64,000 nt of DNA, from NCBI GenBank assembly GCA_024760545.1, contig CP060501.1, forward strand, positions 1,587,501 through 1,651,500, read 5' to 3'. Of the stretch, positions 9,347-18,218 are shown piece after piece. Each line of letters starts with the position of its first letter. Within the stretch, counting starts at the first letter, position 1. The notes under the pieces are model-generated. The model was not told the DNA's origin. It worked only from the letters and a program-made list of their open reading frames with translations, and ran no database searches. Position numbers and translations under genes: made by a program. Source of the stretch: Nitrospira sp. (GTDB lineage Bacteria; Nitrospirota; Nitrospiria; Nitrospirales; Nitrospiraceae).

Positions 9347-10207
9347 TTACACCATCCCCCGTAACGCTTCCGACAAGGTGATCGTTCCACGCACAAGCTT
9401 GCCGGGCTCCTCATAGCCGATCGTCCCTTTCCCAAAGGCGGCGTACATCTCCTCGAATAACCTCGCTGCCTCGTCAGAGAACCCAAATGATTTGAACGTC
9501 GGCACAACGGCACTCAAGGGCGCATATTGGGCCGTCACCTTCTTTCCCAGAATGTGACCAAGCGCTTCAGCCACATCATTCGGACTGTACTCCTCCGGAC
9601 CAGCCATTTCCACGATCCGCTTGCCCAATCCACCGGCTATCAGATGCTCTACTCCAATCCTGCCGATATCCTTGGTCGAAATCATGGGAATCTTAGCTTG
9701 AGGCGCCAGAAATGTCGGAAGAACTCCATCTGCCTTCGCCACACCGATCACCGGCGCCCAGTTCTCCATAAAATAGGAAGGGCGAAGAATGGTCAGGCGC
9801 TTGGCGGTACAACCAAGTGCGTGTTCGCCATAAGTCGCGGCTCGAATCGGACCCGTCCCTCCGGTCATATGTCCTCCGACCGACGATAGAAAAACAACAT
9901 GCGGTACCCCACTCATTTGAACGGCTTTGGCGGCGCGATCCATCCGTGCTCGTTGATCCGCCGACCAGGCCTCGGATCCATAATTCGGCGGCACCAACAA
10001 GTAGACTCCTTTCCCTCCTTCAAGCGCCGTGGTTAATGACGAAACATCGTCGAGAGAGGCAACGGCAACCTCAGCCCCTTTTGCTTTCCAGCCAGCTCCC
10101 TTCTCAACCGAGCGAACGATCACCCGCACCCGCTGTTTCTTGCTGAGTAATGTCTCCACAACCGCCGATCCCGTATTTCCAGTGGCGCCGATCACAACAA
10201 ACATCAT
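9347..10207 (-). CDS. NmrA/NAD(P)H-binding family protein
   Basis: 286 residues. The glycine motif VVIGATGNTGSAVVETLL at the N-terminus and VRVIVRSVEKG after strand 2 indicate NADP binding, as in NmrA and quinone oxidoreductase 2-type proteins. HVVFLSSVGGHMTGGTGPIRAATYGEHAL contains the strand and helix usual in the family, without YxxxK. A double ATG (10207, 10204) follows GAGGAGG. The first ATG overlaps, as ATGA, the stop of a short open frame upstream (10204-10350). Function is probably redox sensing or reduction of a small molecule. Confidence 0.88.
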   Translation of the reverse strand: MMFVVIGATGNTGSAVVETLLSKKQRVRVIVRSVEKGAGWKAKGAEVAVASLDDVSSLTTALEGGKGVYLLVPPNYGSEAWSADQRARMDRAAKAVQMSGVPHVVFLSSVGGHMTGGTGPIRAATYGEHALGCTAKRLTILRPSYFMENWAPVIGVAKADGVLPTFLAPQAKIPMISTKDIGRIGVEHLIAGGLGKRIVEMAGPEEYSPNDVAEALGHILGKKVTAQYAPLSAVVPTFKSFGFSDEAARLFEEMYAAFGKGTIGYEEPGKLVRGTITLSEALRGMV

Positions 10208-10350
10208 GAACCCTCCTCTTCTTGCTGAGCAGTCAAGCGATCGTACTTCTCATGGATCATGGCGTCACGATGTTGAGCTGTAAAGCGATACATCCCGCCA
10301 AGAGCGACCGCATCTTCATAGTAACAATGCCCTGGCAAATCGCGTTCCAC
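10204..10350 (-). CDS. Short ORF (48 aa) coupled to the NmrA-like gene, possible gene remnant
   Basis: From a GTG at 10350 the frame encodes about 48 residues with protein-like composition (ERDLPGHCYYEDAVALGG, then MYRFTAQHRDAMIHEKYDRL). It ends in a TGA overlapping the next ATG as ATGA, with the GAGGAGG of that gene inside its last codons. The frame stays open upstream to about 10446 without an ATG; an internal ATG is at 10293. I do not recognise the family. The composition and coupling suggest a small real protein or the C-terminal end of a decayed gene rather than noise. Confidence 0.45.
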   Translation of the reverse strand: MERDLPGHCYYEDAVALGGMYRFTAQHRDAMIHEKYDRLTAQQEEEGS

Positions 10351-10519
10351 TGAAACACCGTGCGTGCGAAAGTCTCCGATGCTGCTGAAATTAGTGAGGA
10401 TTGGTTGTGTTGGAACCTGGATTTGAGAGAATGGAGCGGACGCGGATCAGTGGCGAAGTAGCGTCACCGTGCCGAATGGTCGGCTCCTGCGGAAAATCAT
10501 CCTCAGCGAGAGACTCATC

Positions 10520-11011
10520 ATGACGGCTTATGACTTTCGAGCTTGTCTGCCAATCCTTATCGCAATCACCACGTGGGTGTTCTTCCCACATTCAGAAGCC
10601 GCATCGGATGACTTACGTCAGTCCTCACGGGTCGGAGCATTGAGAATTCCGCTCGTCTCTTATGAACGAATTCCAATCGCCACGGTCCTAGCGCATCCGG
10701 ACCGTTATCAGATGAGAGAAATCAGACTGACCGGAACCGTCATGACGATTCAGACAGAGACCGTCACCAATAAACTGATTTGCGGGCGAGCGCATGAACG
10801 GACGACACTCACCGTTGAGGATGACAGTGGACAGATCGAGATTGTCGATCAAGGAGCTTGTGGCAGGAATGTCAGTTCGCTGAAAGCGCCTATGCTGGAG
10901 GTGGGTCAACAGATCGATTTGCTGGTGCTGATCGTCATTCCAGCCAGTTCTGCCTCTGCCGGTTCATCGGTAGAAGCAATGATCCGCTTTTTAGATCTGG
11001 CCCGAAACTGA
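10520..11011 (+). CDS. Exported OB-fold-like protein
   Basis: 163 residues from the ATG at 10520, chosen because a signal peptide begins there (ACLPILIAITTWVFFPHSEAA). The mature part has a short leader and then a compact beta-rich domain. ATVLAHPDRYQMREIRLTGTV, LTVEDDSGQIEIVDQGAC and VGQQIDLLVLIV are spaced like periplasmic OB-fold proteins in which a hydrophobic strand is followed by G-x-V. Two Cys in the mature part (LICGRA, DQGACG) could form a disulfide. Function unknown. Transcribed divergently from the NmrA-like gene. Confidence 0.75.
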   Translation: MTAYDFRACLPILIAITTWVFFPHSEAASDDLRQSSRVGALRIPLVSYERIPIATVLAHPDRYQMREIRLTGTVMTIQTETVTNKLICGRAHERTTLTVEDDSGQIEIVDQGACGRNVSSLKAPMLEVGQQIDLLVLIVIPASSASAGSSVEAMIRFLDLARN

Positions 11012-11039
11012 CGGCCATCATGCCTCACATCGTTGCACG

Positions 11040-11480
11040 TTACTCCCACCCGCTGACCTCATAGCCTTTTTCTTTCAGGCAGCGGGTGACCGCATCAGCG
11101 TACGGAGGTTCCGGTTCGAGCGGTTTAAACGTCCCTCCGGCCAAACCGACGACCAGCCCCAGACCGCTGCCGGCGGCAGCTCCAATCGCGATTCCCGCTA
11201 ATCCACCGACAATCCCGGCGGACGCGCCAACCGCACCGCCAAGCGTCAGCCCGAGCACGGCCCCGGTCGCGGCATTCGCGCTTTGGTTTGTCCCAGGACG
11301 CAACCCGGTCTCTTCAACTTTCTTCCGGCAGGATGCAATCTCTTGTTGGGCCATCTGCCGGCCATACAAATTAAGCTGCTTATTAGACCGCAAGATCGGC
11401 TGTGGCCCAGCGCAGGCGGTAAGGCTTATCAGTGCCACATACACAACGAGACGATGCCATGACCGATTGACCACAAACAT
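11040..11480 (-). CDS. Glycine-zipper lipoprotein (paralogue 1)
   Basis: 146 residues. A lipobox LTAC near residue 23 ends the signal peptide. The centre (about 70-112) is a glycine zipper of repeated GAVLGLTLGGAVGA-type segments, long enough for membrane insertion or self-assembly. The C-terminus has RCLKEKGYEVSGW. The neighbouring lipoprotein at 11776-12207 has the same plan and the same tail, so these are paralogues. An alternative GTG start at 11474 has better spacing from AAGGG. Likely anchored in the outer membrane; role unknown. Confidence 0.82.
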   Translation of the reverse strand: MFVVNRSWHRLVVYVALISLTACAGPQPILRSNKQLNLYGRQMAQQEIASCRKKVEETGLRPGTNQSANAATGAVLGLTLGGAVGASAGIVGGLAGIAIGAAAGSGLGLVVGLAGGTFKPLEPEPPYADAVTRCLKEKGYEVSGWE

Positions 11481-11705
11481 CCCTTCGAATGCGTGCTTTC
11501 CCTTTCTTCACTTCTCACCCTTTAGCGGAAATGTCGAGGGTTTTCCGATTGTGCACATCGTCCAGTCACTGCTCCCGCTCTCCCCTTACCTTCTCTCGCG
11601 GAGGGGATGGGTGGGTGCTCCACTGCGCGCATTGTCCGAGCACATTCCTCCTTGCACTCCTCGCCCACTCAGATTGGGTGTCGAGGTCGTTTCCATTGCG
11701 CGCAT

Positions 11706-11736
11706 CCAACGAGGGCCTTCTGAGGCCGCGCGTTGG
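11706..11736. repeat. GC-rich intergenic hairpin
   Basis: Within the gap 11481-11775. CCAACG (11706-11711) pairs with CGTTGG (11731-11736), and GGCCT (11714-11718) with AGGCC (11723-11727) around a TCTG loop. The surrounding DNA has two GCGCGCAT blocks (near 11620 and 11695). The first reads GCGCGCATTGTCCGAGCAC and resembles GCGCGCATATACCGAGCAC in the element at 34148-34238. No U-tract follows on either strand, so a dispersed palindromic element is more likely than a simple terminator. Confidence 0.4.
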
Positions 11737-11775
11737 GCGAGCATCGAAACGATCTCGATGCCCAATTCCTCCCCC

Positions 11776-12207
11776 TCACTGCCACCCTGTCACCTCATAT
11801 CCTTTCTCTTGCAAACATCGGTTGACGAAATTCGTGTACGCCTGGTTGGGTTGCGAAGGACCGGCAGCGTGGAACAAACCGGTCAGAAGGCCCCAGACCG
11901 CTCCGCTCGCGGCACCGATCATCGATCCTCGCCCTACTCCCCCGAAAATCGCTCCGCCCACTGCTCCGCTTGCGGCCCCGACTCCGGTTCCGACAGCCGT
12001 ATTCGTCGCAACGCGCCCCCCTTTGCCTCCACTGCCCTCTTCCGCTCCGGCCGACTCTGCCAATTGCCGACAGGCTTCGATATCCCGCTCCGCAGCTTCC
12101 TTTCCAATTTTCTCCAGATGCGCGTTGGGATAGAGCACTGGGCGTGCGCTGGAACAAGCCGAGAGCATCAATATGGCGATCGCAGCGCCTATTCGTAATC
12201 CGTTCAT
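11776..12207 (-). CDS. Glycine-zipper lipoprotein (paralogue 2)
   Basis: 143 residues from the ATG at 12207, chosen for GGAG 5-6 nt upstream and for the ATGA overlap with the stop of the DUF167 gene. Lipobox LSAC near residue 17. After PVLYPNAHLEKIGKEAAERDIEAC comes a glycine zipper (GTGVGAASGAVGGAIFGG and the following repeat), then a C-terminus with RCLQEKGYEVTGW. Same architecture as the gene at 11040-11480. Probable envelope lipoprotein; coupled translation with the DUF167 and CbbQ-type genes suggests joint expression. Confidence 0.83.
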   Translation of the reverse strand: MNGLRIGAAIAILMLSACSSARPVLYPNAHLEKIGKEAAERDIEACRQLAESAGAEEGSGGKGGRVATNTAVGTGVGAASGAVGGAIFGGVGRGSMIGAASGAVWGLLTGLFHAAGPSQPNQAYTNFVNRCLQEKGYEVTGWQ

Positions 12208-12548
12208 ATCTGCTCCGCTCCTTTCCCACCCCGTGGCAGCAACCGAGCCAACAGCACCCGGGCCGGAACCCCTTTCACGCACAGTCGTTTATGTCGAGAC
12301 TGAGCTCCCGCATAAATGCGCACGTTCGCACGTGGGACCGCACAGCGATCGGCAATGAAACGGATCAGTTCCTCGTTGGCGGCGCCGTCAATTGGACGAG
12401 CGGCCAGACGGATCTTCACTGCATCGCCGTGAATGCCGACACATTCGGTACACGAAGTGCTGGGTTGGACATGCACGGTGAGGAGCGCGCCGCGCTCACT
12501 GTCCCGTACGATGACAGGAAGGGAATCCACAAGAATCGATGGATTCAA
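12204..12548 (-). CDS. DUF167 (YggU-family) protein
   Basis: 114 residues. The family core is clear: [24 protein letters not shown], then [18 protein letters not shown], which match the AxPxxGkAN...L and G..SR.K.v.i.g signatures of UPF0235/DUF167. Structure known for relatives, biochemical role unknown. It starts inside the stop of the CbbQ-type gene (12545-12548, ATGA) and overlaps the lipoprotein start downstream in the same manner, giving a tightly coupled trio. Confidence 0.88.
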   Translation of the reverse strand: MNPSILVDSLPVIVRDSERGALLTVHVQPSTSCTECVGIHGDAVKIRLAARPIDGAANEELIRFIADRCAVPRANVRIYAGAQSRHKRLCVKGVPARVLLARLLPRGGKGAEQI

Positions 12549-13363
12549 AAGATCGCTTTGACAAATTCCAGTATGGTGCGTTGCATGTCCGCATCATCGG
12601 TAATCGGACGTGCAACGGCGACATCACAGGCCCGTTCCGGCGGCACGCCTTGCTTGATCAGTGTGCCGGCATAGATCAAGAGTCTGGTGCTGACTCCCTC
12701 CTCCAGCCCGTGATTTCTGAGGTTACGCACTTTTCTGCCGAGCTTGACGAGATTCCCGGCAATCACAGACTCCACACCCGCCTCACGCTGAACCACAATT
12801 GTTTCGATCTCAGGCGCGGGGTAGTCAAATTCAATCGCCAGAAATCGTTGTTTCGTGCTTTGTTTCAGATCTTTGAGGACACTTTGATACCCCGGGTTAT
12901 AGGAGATCACCAACATGAAATCGTCGGCAGCTTCCAGGATTTGGCCTTTTTTCTCGAGCGGCAGCACCCGCCGGTCATCGCTGAGCGGATGGATGATGAC
13001 GGTAGTGTCCTTCCGGGCTTCCACCACCTCGTCAAGATAGACAATGGCCCCATGCTTCACGCCGATGGTCAGCGGCCCATCCATCCAGACCGTATCCTGT
13101 CCCTTGAGAAGATAGCGACCGACCAAGTCGGACGCAGTGAGATCCTCGTGACACGCGACGGTGATCAGCGGTCGGCCGAGCTTATAGGCCATGTATTGGA
13201 CAAAGCGGGTTTTCCCGCAGCCGGTCGGTCCCTTGAGCATGACCGGTAGCTTTTTCTCGGCCGCAATGGTGAACAGACCGACCTCTCCGCAGACTTCGGC
13301 ATAAAACGGCTCCTGGGCGATGCGATAGTGTGCCACATCGATTTCGCGTATCTGTTGCATCAC
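12545..13363 (-). CDS. cbbQ: CbbQ/NirQ/NorQ-family AAA+ ATPase
   Basis: 272 residues. Walker A is [11 protein letters not shown] (about 45-55), Walker [11 protein letters not shown], sensor 1 in [11 protein letters not shown] and an Arg-rich C-terminal lid. The order [27 protein letters not shown] and the C-terminal [13 protein letters not shown] block is diagnostic for the CbbQ/NorQ branch of MoxR ATPases. These proteins remodel or activate a metalloenzyme with a VWA partner (CbbO/NorD). No VWA gene, Rubisco or NO reductase gene is in the window, so its client is unknown. The start is GTG at 13363 or ATG at 13360. Confidence 0.9.
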   Translation of the reverse strand: MMQQIREIDVAHYRIAQEPFYAEVCGEVGLFTIAAEKKLPVMLKGPTGCGKTRFVQYMAYKLGRPLITVACHEDLTASDLVGRYLLKGQDTVWMDGPLTIGVKHGAIVYLDEVVEARKDTTVIIHPLSDDRRVLPLEKKGQILEAADDFMLVISYNPGYQSVLKDLKQSTKQRFLAIEFDYPAPEIETIVVQREAGVESVIAGNLVKLGRKVRNLRNHGLEEGVSTRLLIYAGTLIKQGVPPERACDVAVARPITDDADMQRTILEFVKAIF

Positions 13364-13477
13364 CCCATCATTCCTGGTCGTGACATGAATCTGTTCGGCT
13401 GACCACAGCAGGCTTCAAGTACCGCCACAATAGACGGAATAAACCGCGAAGATCAAGCGATGGGAGGGCCTGGCAAT

Positions 13478-16400
13478 CTAGGCAACCTTCTTCCCGTCGA
13501 GGACTTCACGAACTTTTTGCGTGAGGATATTCGGTGTGAATGGTTTCTGGAGAAACGCCGTATCTCGTTTCACTCCTCCTTGCGCGAACACCGGATGATC
13601 GGGATATCCAGACATATACAAAACTTTGATCTCCGGCCGTACAACCGTCAGCTTTTCCGCCACCTCAGGCCCGCTCATCTGCGGCATTGCAACGTCGGTC
13701 AGCAACAAATGAATCGGACCCATGTGCTTCGCGCCGGTCAGGAGCGCTTCGATGCCGTGACGCGCCACCAAGACCTCATACCCGTTCAAGCGAAGTGCAT
13801 CCTGTACAAGCCCACGAACCGACGGGTCGTCCTCGACTACGAGGATCGTTTCTCGTCCGATTGCCCGGCCTACGTTTCCGCTGCCTACCGGCACGGCCTG
13901 CACGGCCTCTTCGACTCTTGGGAAAAAGATCTTGCAGGTGGTTCCCAACCCCAGTTTGCTCTCAATCCCAATCGTTCCACCGCTTTGCTTCACGATACCG
14001 TACACGGTTGACAATCCGAGCCCCGTCCCCTTCCCCTTTTCTTTCGTGGTAAAGAAGGGTTCAAACAAATGCGATTGGGTTTCTTCACTCATACCCTGCC
14101 CCGTATCCCGAATCGCCAAGAGCACGTAGGAGCCTTGATCGAGCATCATCGTTTCGCGCCGAGGGCCTTTCCCGATCGTGACGTTCCGGGTCTCGATCGT
14201 CACCTTACCTCCCGTCGGCATGGCATCCCGAGCGTTGACGGCAAGATTCATGATCACCTGCTCGATCTGCCCCGGATCGGCCTTGATCGATCCCAATTTC
14301 GTTTGGAGGTCGGCGCACAGTTCAATGATGTCCTCACCCAACAATCGGCGGAGCATTCCGTCCATGTTCATGACAATCGCGTTCAGGTCCACGACCTTTG
14401 TGGTCACGAATTGCCGTCGGCTAAAGGCCAGCAGCTGGCTGGTGAGGCCGGCCGCCCGGTCAGCGGCTTTTTTCACCTCTTCCATTTCACGTCGCGAAGC
14501 ATCGCCCTGCGCCAAGCGGCTGAGGATCAGCTCACTATATCCACGGATCACGGTCAGCAGATTGTTGAAGTCATGGGCCACGCCGCCGGCGAGCCGTCCC
14601 ACCGCTTCCATCTTCTGCGCTTGGCGAAGTTGCGCCTCAGTCTGGCGCAACGCCTCTTCGGCTCTGGTGCGCTCCCCGAATTGCCCGATCTTGAGGGCAA
14701 CATCGGCGATCATGCTCAGCAGCTCTCCATCCGGCTCGCGTATCTGATGGCTGAAGAACTCGATGACGCCTTCGATTTCACCTCCGATACGAATCGGAAA
14801 CCCAAAGGCTCCGTGAAGCCCCGTCTTGGCCGCCAGATCCGCTCGAACAAAGGTGGGATCGAGCGCTACATCTCTGATCCATACCGGCCGTCCGCATTCC
14901 CAAATCCGACCCGGCAACCCTATCCCTGGTTTAAAGCTCTGACCCTGGTCCATGGCCACGAACTCATCGGCAGAGATCGCCCCTGTTTGCCAATGATGGA
15001 GACACCGTAATGTCCCCGTGTGTTTGTCCACCCGCCAAAAGACACCCAAATCCCATTCAAGACTCTCTCCGACAGCTTCGATGATTCTTGGGACCGCTTC
15101 CTCCATTGTCACGGCCTCGGAGAGGACGCGCGTGACCGCATACTGCGAGGCGAGGCGACGTTCTGCCCAGCGGCGGTCCGTAATATCGCGGACGAAGGCG
15201 CTGAACATATACGTTTCGCCGATGCGCGCCGGCGAGACAGCGAGCTCGACCGGAAACTCGTGACCATCTTTGTGCCGGGCAGCAATCTCAATCCGTCGAT
15301 TCAGCACAGGACCGACCCCGGTCCTGAGATACTCCCGAATCCCTTGGGCATGGGCCTCTCGATCACGCTCAGGGATGATGGTTTCTGAAAGCAACTTCCC
15401 AAGCGCTTCATCGCGGGTCCACCCAAAGATAGCTGTGGCCTGGGCGTTCCACTCCGTCACGATCCCGGCAGCATCGATGGTGATCACTCCGTCGAGCGCC
15501 GTATCGACAATCGCTCGATTCCGTTCCTCACTTTGCCGCAACGCCGCTTCCGCGGCTCTCGCCCATGCACTTTCCTGTTGGGCTTGGCGATATTCTGCGC
15601 GCAATCGCGCCGTCGTCCATAGGAGGAACACGACCAAGGCCAACCAGACGATGATACCGACTGTCCCGACCTTCCACAGCACAGATCGGATCGGGAGGAG
15701 CACATCTTCGCGATCCATCCGCATCAACACCGTCCAGTTGAGACCGGGGAAATCCCTGAACCCCTTGGACGAGGCAAATCCAGTGACAGCCCGCACATGC
15801 CGCCGCAGGTGATCCTCTTCGAGAAATCCCGTCCGGCCGTCCCGGCTCACCACGGCGGAGGGCAGCCCCATCTCCCGCAGATTCACGTTGCCCTTGTATG
15901 CCAAGTCAGAATCCACGAAGGCGTCACCGTGCCGGGTGATCATCTGATATTCAACCGACCCCACAAACCCTGCGCGGAGTTCCAGGGATCGGATAGTCCG
16001 GAGGGCGATCTCTTCGACCGTGGTCACCGCGATCCGGCTGATCACCACGCCCAAGAAGTTGCCTTCCGGGTCGAGCATCGGCGCGGTGAAGGCCACTGTT
16101 TCGATTCCATTGTCCGCCTGATGGCCCCCGACGTCGTCGGCCACAATTTTCCGATCCACCCGAGCCGACTCAAACCATGCGTTCTTGCTGAAATCTTGCC
16201 CGACCAGTGAGCTTTCCGTCGAAGCCGTCATGATGCCTTGCCGGTTTGTCACCCCCAACCAGGCATAAACCGGTACGTAGCTCAATTTGATCGACTTGAG
16301 ATAGTCGGTTAGGTAGGGCTGGTCGGCGATATGATTGGCCAGCGTCCGGGCTATCATCCGGGTATCGCCGTAGCGTTCATAAAGCAGCTGATCCAGCTTG

Positions 16401-16609
16401 TCCGACACACAGGCCGCCGCCAGCATCAGCTCTTCTCCGGAGGCGGCGACGAGGCGACGCTCGACGGCACCGAGGAGAATGATGCCGTTCCCCAGCGCGA
16501 ACACGCTGATCCAGACGATCAGAAACGTGAGCCAGCTATACCGGTGGGGTGTGCCGTCCGCTTGTACCTCCACTTGCACATCCGGTGGCGAAGCCTTCGG
16601 CAATGTCAT
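13478..16609 (-). CDS. Hybrid sensor histidine kinase (dCache-PAS-GAF-HisKA-HATPase-REC)
   Basis: 1043 residues from the ATG at 16609, which overlaps the upstream stop as ATGA; another ATG 24 nt upstream is less likely. TM1 about 24-48, an extracytoplasmic double-Cache-like domain about 55-305, TM2 about 312-335, PAS about 360-475, GAF about 490-640, HisKA with phospho-acceptor His in VAHDFNNLL (about 675), HATPase with LAVNARDAM (N box), DTGQGM and GTGLGLSTVYG, and a receiver with VVEDD, LLTDVAMP (Asp about 965), YMSGYPD and LQKPF. A complete two-component sensor with an attached receiver. It likely detects a small periplasmic ligand. Coupling to the upstream fusion gene is unusual. Confidence 0.93.
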   Translation of the reverse strand: MTLPKASPPDVQVEVQADGTPHRYSWLTFLIVWISVFALGNGIILLGAVERRLVAASGEELMLAAACVSDKLDQLLYERYGDTRMIARTLANHIADQPYLTDYLKSIKLSYVPVYAWLGVTNRQGIMTASTESSLVGQDFSKNAWFESARVDRKIVADDVGGHQADNGIETVAFTAPMLDPEGNFLGVVISRIAVTTVEEIALRTIRSLELRAGFVGSVEYQMITRHGDAFVDSDLAYKGNVNLREMGLPSAVVSRDGRTGFLEEDHLRRHVRAVTGFASSKGFRDFPGLNWTVLMRMDREDVLLPIRSVLWKVGTVGIIVWLALVVFLLWTTARLRAEYRQAQQESAWARAAEAALRQSEERNRAIVDTALDGVITIDAAGIVTEWNAQATAIFGWTRDEALGKLLSETIIPERDREAHAQGIREYLRTGVGPVLNRRIEIAARHKDGHEFPVELAVSPARIGETYMFSAFVRDITDRRWAERRLASQYAVTRVLSEAVTMEEAVPRIIEAVGESLEWDLGVFWRVDKHTGTLRCLHHWQTGAISADEFVAMDQGQSFKPGIGLPGRIWECGRPVWIRDVALDPTFVRADLAAKTGLHGAFGFPIRIGGEIEGVIEFFSHQIREPDGELLSMIADVALKIGQFGERTRAEEALRQTEAQLRQAQKMEAVGRLAGGVAHDFNNLLTVIRGYSELILSRLAQGDASRREMEEVKKAADRAAGLTSQLLAFSRRQFVTTKVVDLNAIVMNMDGMLRRLLGEDIIELCADLQTKLGSIKADPGQIEQVIMNLAVNARDAMPTGGKVTIETRNVTIGKGPRRETMMLDQGSYVLLAIRDTGQGMSEETQSHLFEPFFTTKEKGKGTGLGLSTVYGIVKQSGGTIGIESKLGLGTTCKIFFPRVEEAVQAVPVGSGNVGRAIGRETILVVEDDPSVRGLVQDALRLNGYEVLVARHGIEALLTGAKHMGPIHLLLTDVAMPQMSGPEVAEKLTVVRPEIKVLYMSGYPDHPVFAQGGVKRDTAFLQKPFTPNILTQKVREVLDGKKVA

Positions 16610-18096
16610 CGTAGAAAATCCGTCATGGTCCAATTTTCGATGACGGCCATGGGGCGATACCCCAGCTTAGCCCTGCGCAGCCCGGGAAGGCCTGCATCGT
16701 CCATGGCATTGATATAGACTGCCCCTTTGGCCATCGCAGTTCGACAGGTTTCGCGGAAAACCCACTGCGCCAGACCCGCGATCGAGCGATCTGCAACTTC
16801 CAACAAGATGGCCCAGGTGTGAGGAGTCAGCCAGTAACCGAAGGTATAGGCTGCAACGTCATTGTTGATTTTGACCACTGTACCCGACAGTCCAATTTGC
16901 TCGTGTTCTCGAAAAACACGACTATGGGCGGCTTCGGCGTCCTCCAACAGCAGCTTCCCCATGCAATCGAGATTCCCCTGACGCTTCTGGTCTGCCCACC
17001 GTCGGTGCAGAAGCGCGCAATCACCTCCATATTCAGCACGATACGGTTCGATCGCGATGGCGTAGTCTCGGCCGGCTCGATTGCAAAGCGCCCGTTGGGA
17101 TTTATAGTGGTCTCCTGCCAATGCAGCAAGCGCAGCGGCGGAGTATAGATAATCCCCATCCTTTTTCCTGAACGAAACCCCGTCGCGTTCCAAGAAGCGC
17201 TTTTGTGACTCAGTCACGTTTTCGATTCGACTCACCGGCGATCGCCCATTCCACTGACGCATCAATGCAAAGGCTTGATCGACCGCCTGATCCAAAGGAC
17301 CAGGCCCGAGCGGTGGCAGCAGCATGAACCACCCGTCTGGAGATTTCGCGAAGAGGAACAACGTATCATTGGATTCCATCCACCATGAGGGGAGCAGCGA
17401 CGTCCATATGTAATGGTACGGGAATGCGAAAGCGGCCGGCGTGTCATGGCGGAGCACCTGAGCTCGTTCGAGCGCCTCCGTGATATACGGCGCGTCCGAG
17501 GCCGTCAATGGGCGGAGCCGAGAATCAATTTGCCTTGGCGCGAGACGGGCGGTCAGGTGCGGAAGTGTTCGGAGAACGACCACATCGTCCTGAAAGGGGC
17601 CAATCAGACGAGGGTGAGCAACAATCCTCTCAACAATGGTGTCAGACTCCAAGAAACTTGCCATATGCTCGGCATAGACGCGAATCGCACTGGAAGACTC
17701 TTCGCGCATAAAGGGGCACTTGGTATCCCAGCCAAGAAGGATTTCCTGTCCCAATGCATCCCACATCAGTGCCAGCGGATAGAGTTGACAATCCAACGGG
17801 CGCACGTCGTAGATTCCACACCGGCCGGACTCTCCATCAAAAGCAGGACAGAGATATCCCTCGCCCGCTGAATTCTTGACGAGATCGACTTGCGTGCCGG
17901 ACTTGTCGGGAAAGAACGAATCGGACACTCCATGCATCACGGCATCGGCGATTTCTTGGCGCGTAAAGTACGGGCGCAAAAAACTGTCCGCTTCCGGAAA
18001 ACGGCAGCAGACATCACAGCGTAAACACGTTGAATCAGGCACCAACTGGGGCAGCGTCCTCATAAGAAGTTTGGAATCCAATGTAATGAGATTCAT
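16606..18096 (-). CDS. YkgJ-type cysteine-cluster domain fused to DUF2156/LPG-synthase-like domain
   Basis: 496 residues from the ATG at 18096 (GGAAG just upstream); the frame continues upstream but runs into the divergent gene's start region. Residues about 25-130 hold the YkgJ pattern: CLRCDVCCRFPE, YLCPAFDG, CGIYDVRPLDCQLYP, a zinc- or iron-chelating cluster. From about 200 to the end is a GNAT-like acyltransferase module of the DUF2156 type. It ends in VYINAMDDAGLPGLRRAKLGYRP, matching the DxGxxGLRxAKxxYxP signature of phosphatidylglycerol lysyltransferase C-terminal domains. Substrate unknown. The fusion implies a metal- or redox-dependent aminoacyl or acyl transfer, which is inference. 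Confidence 0.8.
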   Translation of the reverse strand: MNLITLDSKLLMRTLPQLVPDSTCLRCDVCCRFPEADSFLRPYFTRQEIADAVMHGVSDSFFPDKSGTQVDLVKNSAGEGYLCPAFDGESGRCGIYDVRPLDCQLYPLALMWDALGQEILLGWDTKCPFMREESSSAIRVYAEHMASFLESDTIVERIVAHPRLIGPFQDDVVVLRTLPHLTARLAPRQIDSRLRPLTASDAPYITEALERAQVLRHDTPAAFAFPYHYIWTSLLPSWWMESNDTLFLFAKSPDGWFMLLPPLGPGPLDQAVDQAFALMRQWNGRSPVSRIENVTESQKRFLERDGVSFRKKDGDYLYSAAALAALAGDHYKSQRALCNRAGRDYAIAIEPYRAEYGGDCALLHRRWADQKRQGNLDCMGKLLLEDAEAAHSRVFREHEQIGLSGTVVKINNDVAAYTFGYWLTPHTWAILLEVADRSIAGLAQWVFRETCRTAMAKGAVYINAMDDAGLPGLRRAKLGYRPMAVIENWTMTDFLR

Positions 18097-18218
18097 CGGC
18101 TTCCAATCATACGACGCAAGGCGAAAGGTAGCAAGGATGGTTCGTTTCCGATCAACGCCCTCCGTGTCCCCGCGCCTCACTTCTGCACCCGAGAAAGTTG
18201 CGGACCCCTTGTCCGCCC

